This document shows, piece by piece, positions 27,151 through 34,552 of a DNA stretch of 45,817 bases. The DNA comes from an uncultured Bacteroidota bacterium (GTDB lineage Bacteria > Bacteroidota > Bacteroidia > Chitinophagales > Saprospiraceae). The notes under the pieces are model-generated. The model was not told where the DNA came from and did not search any database. It saw only the letters and a program-made list of their open reading frames with translations. The translations under genes were made by a program, and so were the position numbers. The stretch covers positions 1-45,817 of the forward strand of contig CALMSX010000029.1 of the NCBI GenBank assembly GCA_937872515.1, read 5' to 3'. How positions within the stretch are numbered: the first letter of the stretch is position 1; every line of letters starts with the position of its first letter.

Positions 27151-27516
27151 CTGCACCTGACGGTGCATCTGGCCAAGCGCTAAGCGTTGAGCGCAGAGCG
27201 GAATGTGTAAGAAGCCTTGCCCTAAGCGCTATACGCTATGCGCTCCGCGCTTTACGCCCCGCGCTAAGCGGTAAGCGCCAAGCGGAATGTTCAAGAGGCC
27301 TTGCCCTAAGCGCTATGCGCCCCGCGCTTTACGCTATGCGCTCCGAGCTTTACGCCCCGCGCTAAGCGCTACACGCTCCGCGCTAAACAAGGTAGCAAAA
27401 AGCTAAACAAAGAACACTTTCTCTTTTATCATTACTTTTCCAAAATTGAGTGTGTAAAAAAGGGGAATAGGCATTTATTTTTGTCTTAAATAAAAGAAGA
27501 ATAAAAAATGGGAATC
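27151..27516. repeat. GC-rich repeat array A (left direct repeat)
   Basis: 366 bases made of jumbled short words such as TAAGCGCTATACGC, ATGCGCTCCGCGC and TTTACGCCCCGCGC, then about 130 bases of AT-rich unique sequence. The same stretch recurs at 32141-32506, exactly 4,990 bases downstream. The last 296 bases (27221-27516) appear identical between the two, while the first 70 have scattered differences. Many words contain the palindrome AGCGCT. The gap from 27014 to 27658 holds no gene. Confidence 0.85.
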
Positions 27517-27570
27517 CGAAGTGCAACAGAATTTTTATACTAAAATCTTCCAATCAAATCAAATATTCGC

Positions 27571-27641
27571 TACTTTTGGAATTAAGATAAATATATTAAA
27601 TGGATTGAAATTTTTATAATATTATAGGTTTTAAAACCTAT
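27571..27641 (+). promoter_or_regulatory. Probable promoter and palindrome before the first 'a' gene
   Basis: TACTTTTG at 27571-27578 matches the -7 consensus TAnnTTTG, with only TTC at the -33 place. In the leader, ATAGGTTTTAAAACCTAT at 27624-27641 is a perfect 18-base palindrome that ends 17 bases before the start codon. It could be an operator or an RNA hairpin. The matching place before the second cassette (about 32545-32560) keeps only part of it. Confidence 0.35.
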
Positions 27642-27658
27642 TGTAAATAACTGCGCAA

Positions 27659-28660
27659 ATGAAAGTTAAAATATCTCTCTGTCTACTACTATTCTCTTTT
27701 GGAGTTTATTCTCAAAATTATTCCCTTAAAATTTTGGAGCGCCCTTATGTGGAATTAGAAAATGGCACCATTTTATGTAAAGACTCTATTCTCCGCAGAG
27801 CCTATTTTACCCTAGATGAACCAATAAGCGTTTTAAATGAGGAAATTGATTCTATTTTTATTGTTGATTTAAAAGTTATCCACATTGGTTTAGGTACTAA
27901 AAAATCTAAGGAATTTGACTTGTTTGTTCCATTGAGCTGTCCTATTAAAAAACTCAAAACTGATACAACAGGTTTTAGCATCAGTTATGAAGTTACAGGA
28001 GAAGTTGGCAAACGCAAAGTAGTGATCCAGTGGAAAGGGGTAAGGCCGGATTATAGCTACAGTGACAATGATGCCATCAACCTTCAAGTGATTATAGATG
28101 AAGAAAACAATACAGTATCTTATGCTTATGGCAAATTACTTCCCTTTTTAGATTTAATCTTAAGTGTATGGGTAAATAATAGACAATTGTCGATTTATTT
28201 TGTGGATAATTTAAAAGGCTTCAATGATGTTAAATATAATGTCCAATACATCAATAAAGATTATTTTGAGCCTCATGATTTTGTTTTAAACTCCGCCGTT
28301 TTTACTGGAGGTCCTTTTAGCGATATATTTATCGCCTCCAAAACTCCATTCGATTTAGATGATATTGAAATAAAGGAGGGACTCGTATTTGAAATGGGTT
28401 TATATCCAAATTCGGTTGCAGAATTAAACGAACCTTCAATTGTCATCTACCCCAATCCTGCATCTGAAAACCTTTATATCAAATGTGGAGATATTGAGAT
28501 AGATGAAATTGTTATCACTGATCAGATTGGAAGAGAAATCTTAAAAACTGCAGGCAATAATCATCTTCCTATTCATCATTTAATACCAGGTCTATACTAT
28601 GTTTCTTTATATTGTAAAAGGAAATTTTTAGTATCGAGCCCTTTTTATAAAGTGGATTAG
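27659..28660 (+). CDS. T9SS-sorted surface protein a1 (paralogous family)
   Basis: A 333-residue exported protein. The signal peptide ends near SFGVYSQN. The main domain (about 30-250) is a beta-rich module with GFSISYEVTGEVGKRKVVIQWKGV, DAINLQVIIDEENNTVSYAYG and NNRQLSIYFVDNLKGFNDV. From about 262 (IVIYPNPASENLYI) a type A T9SS sorting domain follows. It is clearly paralogous to the proteins at 28766 and 33538. Codon use is AT-rich compared with flanking housekeeping genes, which suggests recent transfer or a fast-evolving cassette. Function is unknown; a surface adhesin or binding partner of the b proteins is possible. Confidence 0.8.
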   Translation: MKVKISLCLLLFSFGVYSQNYSLKILERPYVELENGTILCKDSILRRAYFTLDEPISVLNEEIDSIFIVDLKVIHIGLGTKKSKEFDLFVPLSCPIKKLKTDTTGFSISYEVTGEVGKRKVVIQWKGVRPDYSYSDNDAINLQVIIDEENNTVSYAYGKLLPFLDLILSVWVNNRQLSIYFVDNLKGFNDVKYNVQYINKDYFEPHDFVLNSAVFTGGPFSDIFIASKTPFDLDDIEIKEGLVFEMGLYPNSVAELNEPSIVIYPNPASENLYIKCGDIEIDEIVITDQIGREILKTAGNNHLPIHHLIPGLYYVSLYCKRKFLVSSPFYKVD

Positions 28661-28765
28661 GATAATGGTGCTTTCAAAAAATTAATAATGACAGCGTTTG
28701 TTAATTTACATTGTATAAGTTTAATAAACTATAATTCAACGAATAAAAGCTTTAGACAAACAAAA

Positions 28766-29812
28766 ATGAAATTGAATAAAAAAAATACCTGCCTAATCTA
28801 CTACTATTTAGCATTTACATTTTGCTTTATTCAGTCAATTTTAACAGTTCAAGGTCAAAACTACAAACTTGATTATTCAACTGAACCCTACCTTGAACTA
28901 GAGAATCCTATCGTATTGTGTCAAGACTCAATTGGTTTGCGACACCATTTTACGCTGGCAGAACCGATGGAAGTTTTAGGGGAAGATGTAGATTCGTTCT
29001 ATATTTTTAATTGGTCTACTCTTCACCTTGCCTTAGGCAAAAAGAAATCGACGGAGGCAGATTTATTTGTACCCATCAATACCGCACTTAGAAAAATTAC
29101 TTCAACTTCTGATTCTATTGGCTTTTCAATTTCGTATGAATTATTCGGTGAAAATGGCAATCGGGTTATTAAAGTACAGTGGAAAGATGTTAAACCTAAA
29201 GAAGCATACAAGCCCAATGATGTATTTAATGTACAAATGATCATTGACGAAAGCGATCAAAGTGTATCGTACCATTTTGGACCGATGCCTGAATATTTTA
29301 ATACTTTTTTTTCCTTGTTTTTACAAACTAGAATTCTTGCATTGTACTTCATAGATGATTTTAAGTCTTTTTCAGCACCATTGAATGAAATCTACGCAAT
29401 AGGACAATCTATTCAAGACATGTCAAAACTTGCATTGACAAAACATATATTTTCAAATGTACAGTTTAGTGATGAGGCTTTTAGTACATATTTGCATTAT
29501 GACCATCCCAATGCAACTTTAAATTCCGGTCAAAAATTTAAAATATCTTTACTTCAAACGCAAACTATTGACCAAATCTCATATAAGAATAATATTATCT
29601 ATCCAAATCCAGCATTGGACAATCTTTATCTTAGAAACTTTAATAGAGAATTTGTTGAATTTGAGATCATGGATCGATTGGGTTCCATAATTAAAAAAGG
29701 TAATATAGATAACAATTCTATTGATATAAAAGAGCTAAGTAGTGGTCTTTACTTTTTAAAATTAAAGTCTGAGAATGAACTATCTGAATTAAGCAGGTTT
29801 ATCAAACTTTAA
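28766..29812 (+). CDS. T9SS-sorted surface protein a2 (paralogous family)
   Basis: A 348-residue paralogue of a1. I use the ATG at 28766 because it gives a good signal peptide (ending near TVQGQN); the frame reaches 28688. The same domain is recognisable: YLELENPIVLCQDSI, GFSISYELFGENGNRVIKVQWKDV, DVFNVQMIIDESDQSVSYHFGP and LALYFIDDFKSF. The C-terminal sorting domain starts at NIIYPNPALDNLYL. Sequence is AT-rich. The b1 gene follows after 5 bases, so a2 and b1 are probably made together. Function unknown. Confidence 0.8.
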   Translation: MKLNKKNTCLIYYYLAFTFCFIQSILTVQGQNYKLDYSTEPYLELENPIVLCQDSIGLRHHFTLAEPMEVLGEDVDSFYIFNWSTLHLALGKKKSTEADLFVPINTALRKITSTSDSIGFSISYELFGENGNRVIKVQWKDVKPKEAYKPNDVFNVQMIIDESDQSVSYHFGPMPEYFNTFFSLFLQTRILALYFIDDFKSFSAPLNEIYAIGQSIQDMSKLALTKHIFSNVQFSDEAFSTYLHYDHPNATLNSGQKFKISLLQTQTIDQISYKNNIIYPNPALDNLYLRNFNREFVEFEIMDRLGSIIKKGNIDNNSIDIKELSSGLYFLKLKSENELSELSRFIKL

Positions 29813-29817
29813 TTTTC

Positions 29818-32055
29818 ATGTTTTACTTAAAGAGTAAATACATATTTATTGTCGCTTCAGCTATTCTGTTTTTCAGCGCAAATGTCAAATCCCAGCCAGG
29901 ATGCATCAAAGTAAAACTTGAATCTGATTTTCCCCATTTCACAGCCCGCTTAGGGCATGATATATACATCCAAAGATTGTGGTCAAATGCTTCTTTCACG
30001 ACACTCAGAATTGTCCATCCTTCTTTTGAGAGACCAGTCTTTCAACTCATACATAAACCGTTTTTAGCAATTATTGCTGATACAATTGTTCCTCACCTTG
30101 TAAACGGTATCTGGCTCAGCGAACGAGTGGTTACCATTGGGGATTCCGTATTCATCCGCCCCATCAACCCCGGCCAGGCCACCATTTCTTATCCCACCAG
30201 TTTTTATTGCAGTCCCTACTCCAAAGTCTACACCGTGATCTCAGATGAAGGCGTGAAGTCGGATGTCAATTTTGGATATACCAACCATAACCTGGGAGGT
30301 AGTTTACGCACCAATGACTCCCTTTCTTTTCTCTGGCACTACCACAATCAGGCTACGCTGGTAGATGGTCCCCCGGGTGCACAGGCCATGCTCGCAGTGC
30401 AGAGCAATGGTCACTATCAATTTACCGCTAATGCCAAAGGCAAGTACGTTTATGATATAGGCGTTGTGAGAACTACCGACAGTGTGCAACTTTATACCAA
30501 CAGACTTTTTATCACCCTCATTGACAGCCTCGACACCCATGCCCGATTTGTAGCCAATGCAGATCACATAGTGGTGGATTCCTCCGGTACTGCCACCCTG
30601 CCCTGTCTGCTCAATGACCGCAGCTTTGGCCTGCCAGATCTTGTTGCCGATGCCAATACGGCTACTTTGGTACAGCCACCAAAAAAAGGAAGTGCTGCCT
30701 TTGTTTCAGGTCAGCTTCATTACCTTCGTTATGCCAATGCTTTTGGCACCGATACCCTCTACTACGCCGTTTGTGCTACTGGAAATATTCAATTGTGTGA
30801 TACCGCTATGGTGGTGGTTGCCCTCTCTCCACCCTTTGCCAATGGCAGCTGTGTGGCCAATGATGATTTTTTATCAGGTACTTCCCTCACCACCCTGCAA
30901 GGCAATGTATTGGCCAATGATGCTTGCCAACCTATTGCTGGCGCAACCGTAAATGCATATACCATCAACCACCCCTCCGGCACTTTTACCCTGGCTGCCA
31001 ATGGTGATTATACTTTTATTTCATCTTCCTCTTTTTCAGGTCCCGTCCATTTTAGCTACCAGGTATGCACCACCGTCGGCACCGAGCAGTTTTGTGATAG
31101 CGCCACCCTTTACCTCTTTGTTTTTCCTTCCTTCACGCTCAAACTCAGGGCTTACCTGGAAGGGGCCCTCATCAATTCCACTGCTGTCTCAGTCCAGGGC
31201 CTGCCCCTCATGCGAGATGAGCTCCGATTCAACCCTTTGACCCAACTGTCATACCTTCCCAAAAAAGATCCCTATCGTTATCCCGTCATTGCCTCAAATG
31301 GTCTGGTCTATGATCTGAGCATCGGCACTACCGCCTTACGTTTCGCAGAAAAAGGGGCCGGGCTCATCCCGGGCTTTGATTCTATCACCTCTCCTTCGGT
31401 GCTGCTCACCACCGGCGACAATGCCATTGTTGACTGGGTATTTGTAGAGCTACGAGACAAGGACGATGCCAAAAAAGTCATCTCTTCCCGCTCCGCCCTC
31501 CTCCAACGCGATGGCGATATTGTGGACCTCGATGGAGTAAGTGCCCTCGCATTTCCCAATACTCCCTATGCTGCTTATTACGTAGCTGTCAAACACAGAA
31601 ACCACCTCGGCGTCATGACGGCTTCAGCCATTTCTTTTCAAAATCTATCTTCCGTCATCGACTTTACCCTGCCCGGCACACCTACCTTTGACTTTGGCAA
31701 TACAGGCAATTACAATTACACCGGCCTTGCCCAAAATAAATTTATCGTCCCCGGCTATACCTGCCTGTATGCAGGCGACTTTGATGCCAATGGGGTAATA
31801 AAATTTTCTAATCCCGGTGACGATGCCAACATCCTCACCACCGATGTACTTACCTACCCCACTAACATTCTCTTTGTTTCCAACTACAATGCCGCATTCG
31901 GCTACCTTGCCGGTGATTACAACATGGACGGCAAAGCTAAACTCGACAATCCCAATGACGATCAATCCCTGCTGCTAAGCCAGATTTTTCTTTACCCCAT
32001 CAATGTTGGCATTGTACATAATTTTGGGGGTATGGTGGAGCAAGTGCCTTGGTAG
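29818..32055 (+). CDS. Large surface protein b1, mosaic, with Ca-loop C-terminus
   Basis: A 745-residue exported protein with a signal peptide ending near NVKSQ. Residues up to about 112 are AT-rich and differ from paralogue b2; from the DNA at 30154 onward the two genes are nearly identical. Two cadherin-like/Ig-like units of the ANDD...NVLANDA type lie at about 245-335 and 345-435. A C-terminal region with DWVFVELRDKDDAKKVISSRSALLQRDGD and VAVKHRNHLGVMTA is common in Saprospiria surface proteins. Two Asp/Asn-rich loops, DFDANGVIKFSNPGDDAN (654-671) and DYNMDGKAKLDNPNDDQ (700-716), look like calcium-binding dockerin-type repeats. No YPNP-type sorting domain is seen. Confidence 0.8.
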   Translation: MFYLKSKYIFIVASAILFFSANVKSQPGCIKVKLESDFPHFTARLGHDIYIQRLWSNASFTTLRIVHPSFERPVFQLIHKPFLAIIADTIVPHLVNGIWLSERVVTIGDSVFIRPINPGQATISYPTSFYCSPYSKVYTVISDEGVKSDVNFGYTNHNLGGSLRTNDSLSFLWHYHNQATLVDGPPGAQAMLAVQSNGHYQFTANAKGKYVYDIGVVRTTDSVQLYTNRLFITLIDSLDTHARFVANADHIVVDSSGTATLPCLLNDRSFGLPDLVADANTATLVQPPKKGSAAFVSGQLHYLRYANAFGTDTLYYAVCATGNIQLCDTAMVVVALSPPFANGSCVANDDFLSGTSLTTLQGNVLANDACQPIAGATVNAYTINHPSGTFTLAANGDYTFISSSSFSGPVHFSYQVCTTVGTEQFCDSATLYLFVFPSFTLKLRAYLEGALINSTAVSVQGLPLMRDELRFNPLTQLSYLPKKDPYRYPVIASNGLVYDLSIGTTALRFAEKGAGLIPGFDSITSPSVLLTTGDNAIVDWVFVELRDKDDAKKVISSRSALLQRDGDIVDLDGVSALAFPNTPYAAYYVAVKHRNHLGVMTASAISFQNLSSVIDFTLPGTPTFDFGNTGNYNYTGLAQNKFIVPGYTCLYAGDFDANGVIKFSNPGDDANILTTDVLTYPTNILFVSNYNAAFGYLAGDYNMDGKAKLDNPNDDQSLLLSQIFLYPINVGIVHNFGGMVEQVPW

Positions 32056-32100
32056 GGGCGTAGGTGTGCAAAATATTGCACACCTGCACCCCTTGTTTTT
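32055..32100 (+). terminator. Terminator after b1
   Basis: AGGTGTGCAA and TTGCACACCT form a perfect 10-base stem with an AATA loop. The stem can be extended by GGGG and CCCC across three mismatches. TTGTTTTT follows. The hairpin starts at the last base of the b1 stop codon. An identical copy follows b2 at 36790-36835. Confidence 0.75.
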
Positions 32101-32140
32101 CGTACCTCTGCGACATGCGGTAAGCGCCAAGCGGGATATT

Positions 32141-32506
32141 CTGCACCTAATGGTGCATCTGGCCCCGCGCTAAGCGTTGAGCGCCAAGCGGAATGTGCAA
32201 GAGGCCTTGACCTAAGCGCTATACGCTATGCGCTCCGCGCTTTACGCCCCGCGCTAAGCGGTAAGCGCCAAGCGGAATGTTCAAGAGGCCTTGCCCTAAG
32301 CGCTATGCGCCCCGCGCTTTACGCTATGCGCTCCGAGCTTTACGCCCCGCGCTAAGCGCTACACGCTCCGCGCTAAACAAGGTAGCAAAAAGCTAAACAA
32401 AGAACACTTTCTCTTTTATCATTACTTTTCCAAAATTGAGTGTGTAAAAAAGGGGAATAGGCATTTATTTTTGTCTTAAATAAAAGAAGAATAAAAAATG
32501 GGAATC
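32141..32506. repeat. GC-rich repeat array B (right direct repeat)
   Basis: Second copy of array A, 4,990 bases downstream; 32211-32506 appears identical to 27221-27516. It is preceded by a short array segment (32101-32140) that matches the start of array C. The GCACCTAATGGTGC word can form a small hairpin. Together A and B flank a1, a2 and b1 as direct repeats. The gap between 32056 and 32653 holds the terminator, this array and a promoter, but no gene. Confidence 0.85.
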
Positions 32507-32592
32507 AGGCTTAACCCCAATTTTTTTATAAAATATTATAGGTATTAACACCCATTTATTCTTAATTTCATAAAAAATATAAAAATTTAATA

Positions 32593-32621
32593 TTGACTTG
32601 TATATTTACATAGTATTTTTG
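32593..32621 (+). promoter_or_regulatory. Promoter of the Cys-rich lipoprotein cassette
   Basis: TTG (32593-32595) and TATTTTTG (32614-32621) are 18 bases apart, matching the Bacteroidota consensus TTG-N(17-23)-TAnnTTTG. The leader ATG at 32654 is 33 bases downstream. This supports 32654 rather than 32796 as the real start of the gene. Confidence 0.65.
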
Positions 32622-32653
32622 AGTATTATCTAACCCAATTAAATGTTATAAGC

Positions 32654-32827
32654 ATGAAAACTTATTTTATTTCCCCGCACCCAGTTATTCAAACTGAAAC
32701 CAGTAAAAGTCTCAGAAAAAAGAAGTTTCCGGTACTGTTTTTACTTTTTTCTGCCCTGTCTTTATTGATTATCAACTCCTGCTCTACCGACTTCAATGCT
32801 GCCCAAACAAACAAACAAACATTCTAA
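32654..32827 (+). CDS. Lipoprotein leader, out of frame with its body
   Basis: A 57-codon reading frame that starts at an ATG 33 bases after a good promoter. It encodes a lipoprotein signal peptide with a long N-region (KSLRKKKFPVLF), a hydrophobic core and the lipobox IINSC, then STDFNAAQTNKQTF and a TAA at 32825. The Cys-rich frame that continues (32796-33461) is shifted by +1 relative to it. The shift point is a (CAAA)4 tract at 32804-32819. Loss of one CAAA unit, or gain of two, would join leader and body. So this is the 5' part of one gene, now in the OFF phase, or an artefact. Confidence 0.65.
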   Translation: MKTYFISPHPVIQTETSKSLRKKKFPVLFLLFSALSLLIINSCSTDFNAAQTNKQTF

Positions 32828-33461
32828 TGCTGCCACCCTGGCAGAAACCCGGGACGCGCCCTGCGGCCCGACAGGGACACCACCTGATGGGTGTGTAGAT
32901 ACTATGATTTATGGTTTTCCTGTAGTTGTAGCAGGTTGTACCATTTTAGTAGATTATAAATTGAGAAAATGTCCAACAGGGTTTACACTTTTTGATATAC
33001 AACGTAATTATACTTATCCTAGCTGTAATGCATTGAATGCAATAATTAATAGTTATTTTAATTCAGGAAACTATACTGCAGCGTCAGACCTCCTAAATAT
33101 AGTTTATTCCTTTATGGCAACACAGATAGAAAAACACGAATTGAGTAGCTACTCCATTCCATCATGTGAATCAGGTTATTTCATTAACACTCAAGTGTTT
33201 AGTGCATCTTGTCTTCAATTGTGCCAATTTGAGGATGAAAGGGGCAACTTATATGTAGACCAAATAATCTGTGGTGGTGGCTGTTGTACAAGATATTCAT
33301 ATTATTGTTACGATACTGATAAAAAGGAAGTTATTGCAAGTCATAGCAATGGTCCAATCCCAGCTTGTGTATCTAATAATGAATGCAATGAACTACTCCA
33401 AACTCCATGTCAAGCTAATTGCAACAGAATACTATATAATGATGTAGAAGTTAGCTTCTAG
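32796..33461 (+). CDS. Cys-rich surface protein body (phase-OFF with its leader)
   Basis: A 221-codon frame with 16 cysteines, many in the second half (IICGGGCCTRYSYYC, PACVSNNECNELLQTPCQANC), a pattern fitting a disulfide-rich secreted protein. As it stands it lacks any export signal, and its ATG lies inside the leader frame. The first residues (MLPKQTNKHSN) are translated from the CAAA tract; if one unit were lost, the protein would run on from the lipoprotein leader as QTNKHSNAATLAE. A 14-base-stem terminator follows. AT-rich. No family recognised. Expression as a cytoplasmic protein is unlikely. Confidence 0.6.
   Translation: MLPKQTNKHSNAATLAETRDAPCGPTGTPPDGCVDTMIYGFPVVVAGCTILVDYKLRKCPTGFTLFDIQRNYTYPSCNALNAIINSYFNSGNYTAASDLLNIVYSFMATQIEKHELSSYSIPSCESGYFINTQVFSASCLQLCQFEDERGNLYVDQIICGGGCCTRYSYYCYDTDKKEVIASHSNGPIPACVSNNECNELLQTPCQANCNRILYNDVEVSF
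32804..32819 (+). repeat. (CAAA)4 tetranucleotide tract
   Basis: Four exact CAAA units in tandem (followed by C), placed between the lipoprotein leader frame and the Cys-rich body frame. Each change of one unit shifts the frame by one base, so 3 or 6 units join both frames and 4 units do not. This is the layout of slipped-strand phase-variable surface genes. Confidence 0.75.
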
Positions 33462-33470
33462 CTTAAAGGC

Positions 33471-33506
33471 AGACACAGGCTTATCTAAAATCATAAGTCT
33501 GTGTCT
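33471..33506 (+). terminator. Terminator after the Cys-rich gene
   Basis: AGACACAGGCTTAT (33471-33484) and ATAAGTCTGTGTCT (33493-33506) form a 14-base stem with one G-U pair and an 8-base loop. A T-rich stretch follows. It lies 10 bases beyond the stop at 33461 and before a3, so a3 may need its own promoter or readthrough. Confidence 0.65.
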
Positions 33507-33537
33507 CGCTTATAATTTTTACCTTAAACTTCAAAAA

Positions 33538-34548
33538 ATGAAATTAGCGGCAATAATATTATTTGTTATACTCATTAAAGTTTTACCGGCCCAGGAATAT
33601 AATCTAAATTATAATTATGATGGATACATCGAACTTGATGATGAAATTATACTTTGTAGGGATTCGATACCAAGACATAAAAACTTTTTATTAGAACATC
33701 CGATAAAGTTGTTTAACGAAGTGATTGATTCAGTTTTCATTCTTGATTGGAATGTGATTCATATTGGGCTTGGGAATAAAAAATCCAAAGAATTTGATCT
33801 CTATACACCATTAAATTGCCCCATTAAAAAGGTTAAAAATGTAGAAGATTTTGAAGGTTTTACCATAGGATATAAAACTTTTGGTGAACCAGGTAAACAG
33901 ATATTAGTCATTCAATGGAAGGGAATAAATCCTAAAATCAACTACAGCGAAAATGATAATATAAATCTACAAATAATAATTGATGAAGAAAAAAATACAT
34001 TAACTTATTCATATGGAGATTTATTGCCATTTTTTGAACTTATAATAACAGTTTGGACAAATAACAGGCAACTTTCATTATATTTTGTTGATGATATGGA
34101 AGGTTTTAATGATGTAGAATTTGATGTTAAATATATTGCGAAGAGCATTTTACCACCTCATGATTTTGCGATTAATACCGCTTATTTTACAGGTGGATCA
34201 TTTAATGATTATTTTATAAGTTCAAAGACTCCATATGACCACGATGGAATAGAAATAACTGAAGGATTAAACTTTATAATAGGAGAAGTTATTAAGTCAC
34301 CCACTCAGGAACTTATAAATATAAATACCCCCCTTTACCCCAACCCTGTATCATACGAATTACATATAATGTCAGAAGATTTAATGAAACCAAACTATGA
34401 AATTTATAATACTTCTGGCAAGCTCCTAAAAAGTGGGACTATTCAAAATAACACTATCAATGTTGAAGAGATCAGCCCAGGGTTACATTTATTGAAATGG
34501 GTGACAGAAAGAGGTGCGGTGAATGTTGGTAAGTTTGTAAAGCTCTAA
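33538..34548 (+). CDS. T9SS-sorted surface protein a3 (paralogous family)
   Basis: A 336-residue paralogue, closest to a1: the shared stretches IHIGLGNKKSKEFDLYTPLNCPIKKVKN, DNINLQIIIDEEKNTLTYSYGDLLPFFELIITVWTNNRQLSLYFVDDMEGFNDV and the AxxFTGGxFxDxFISSKTP segment align throughout. A signal peptide ends near VLPAQEYN, and the sorting domain begins at PLYPNPVSYELHI. The DNA is AT-rich. The b2 gene starts 4 bases after the stop, mirroring the a2-b1 arrangement. So each cassette ends with an a-b pair. Function unknown. Confidence 0.8.
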   Translation: MKLAAIILFVILIKVLPAQEYNLNYNYDGYIELDDEIILCRDSIPRHKNFLLEHPIKLFNEVIDSVFILDWNVIHIGLGNKKSKEFDLYTPLNCPIKKVKNVEDFEGFTIGYKTFGEPGKQILVIQWKGINPKINYSENDNINLQIIIDEEKNTLTYSYGDLLPFFELIITVWTNNRQLSLYFVDDMEGFNDVEFDVKYIAKSILPPHDFAINTAYFTGGSFNDYFISSKTPYDHDGIEITEGLNFIIGEVIKSPTQELININTPLYPNPVSYELHIMSEDLMKPNYEIYNTSGKLLKSGTIQNNTINVEEISPGLHLLKWVTERGAVNVGKFVKL

Positions 34549-34552
34549 TTCA

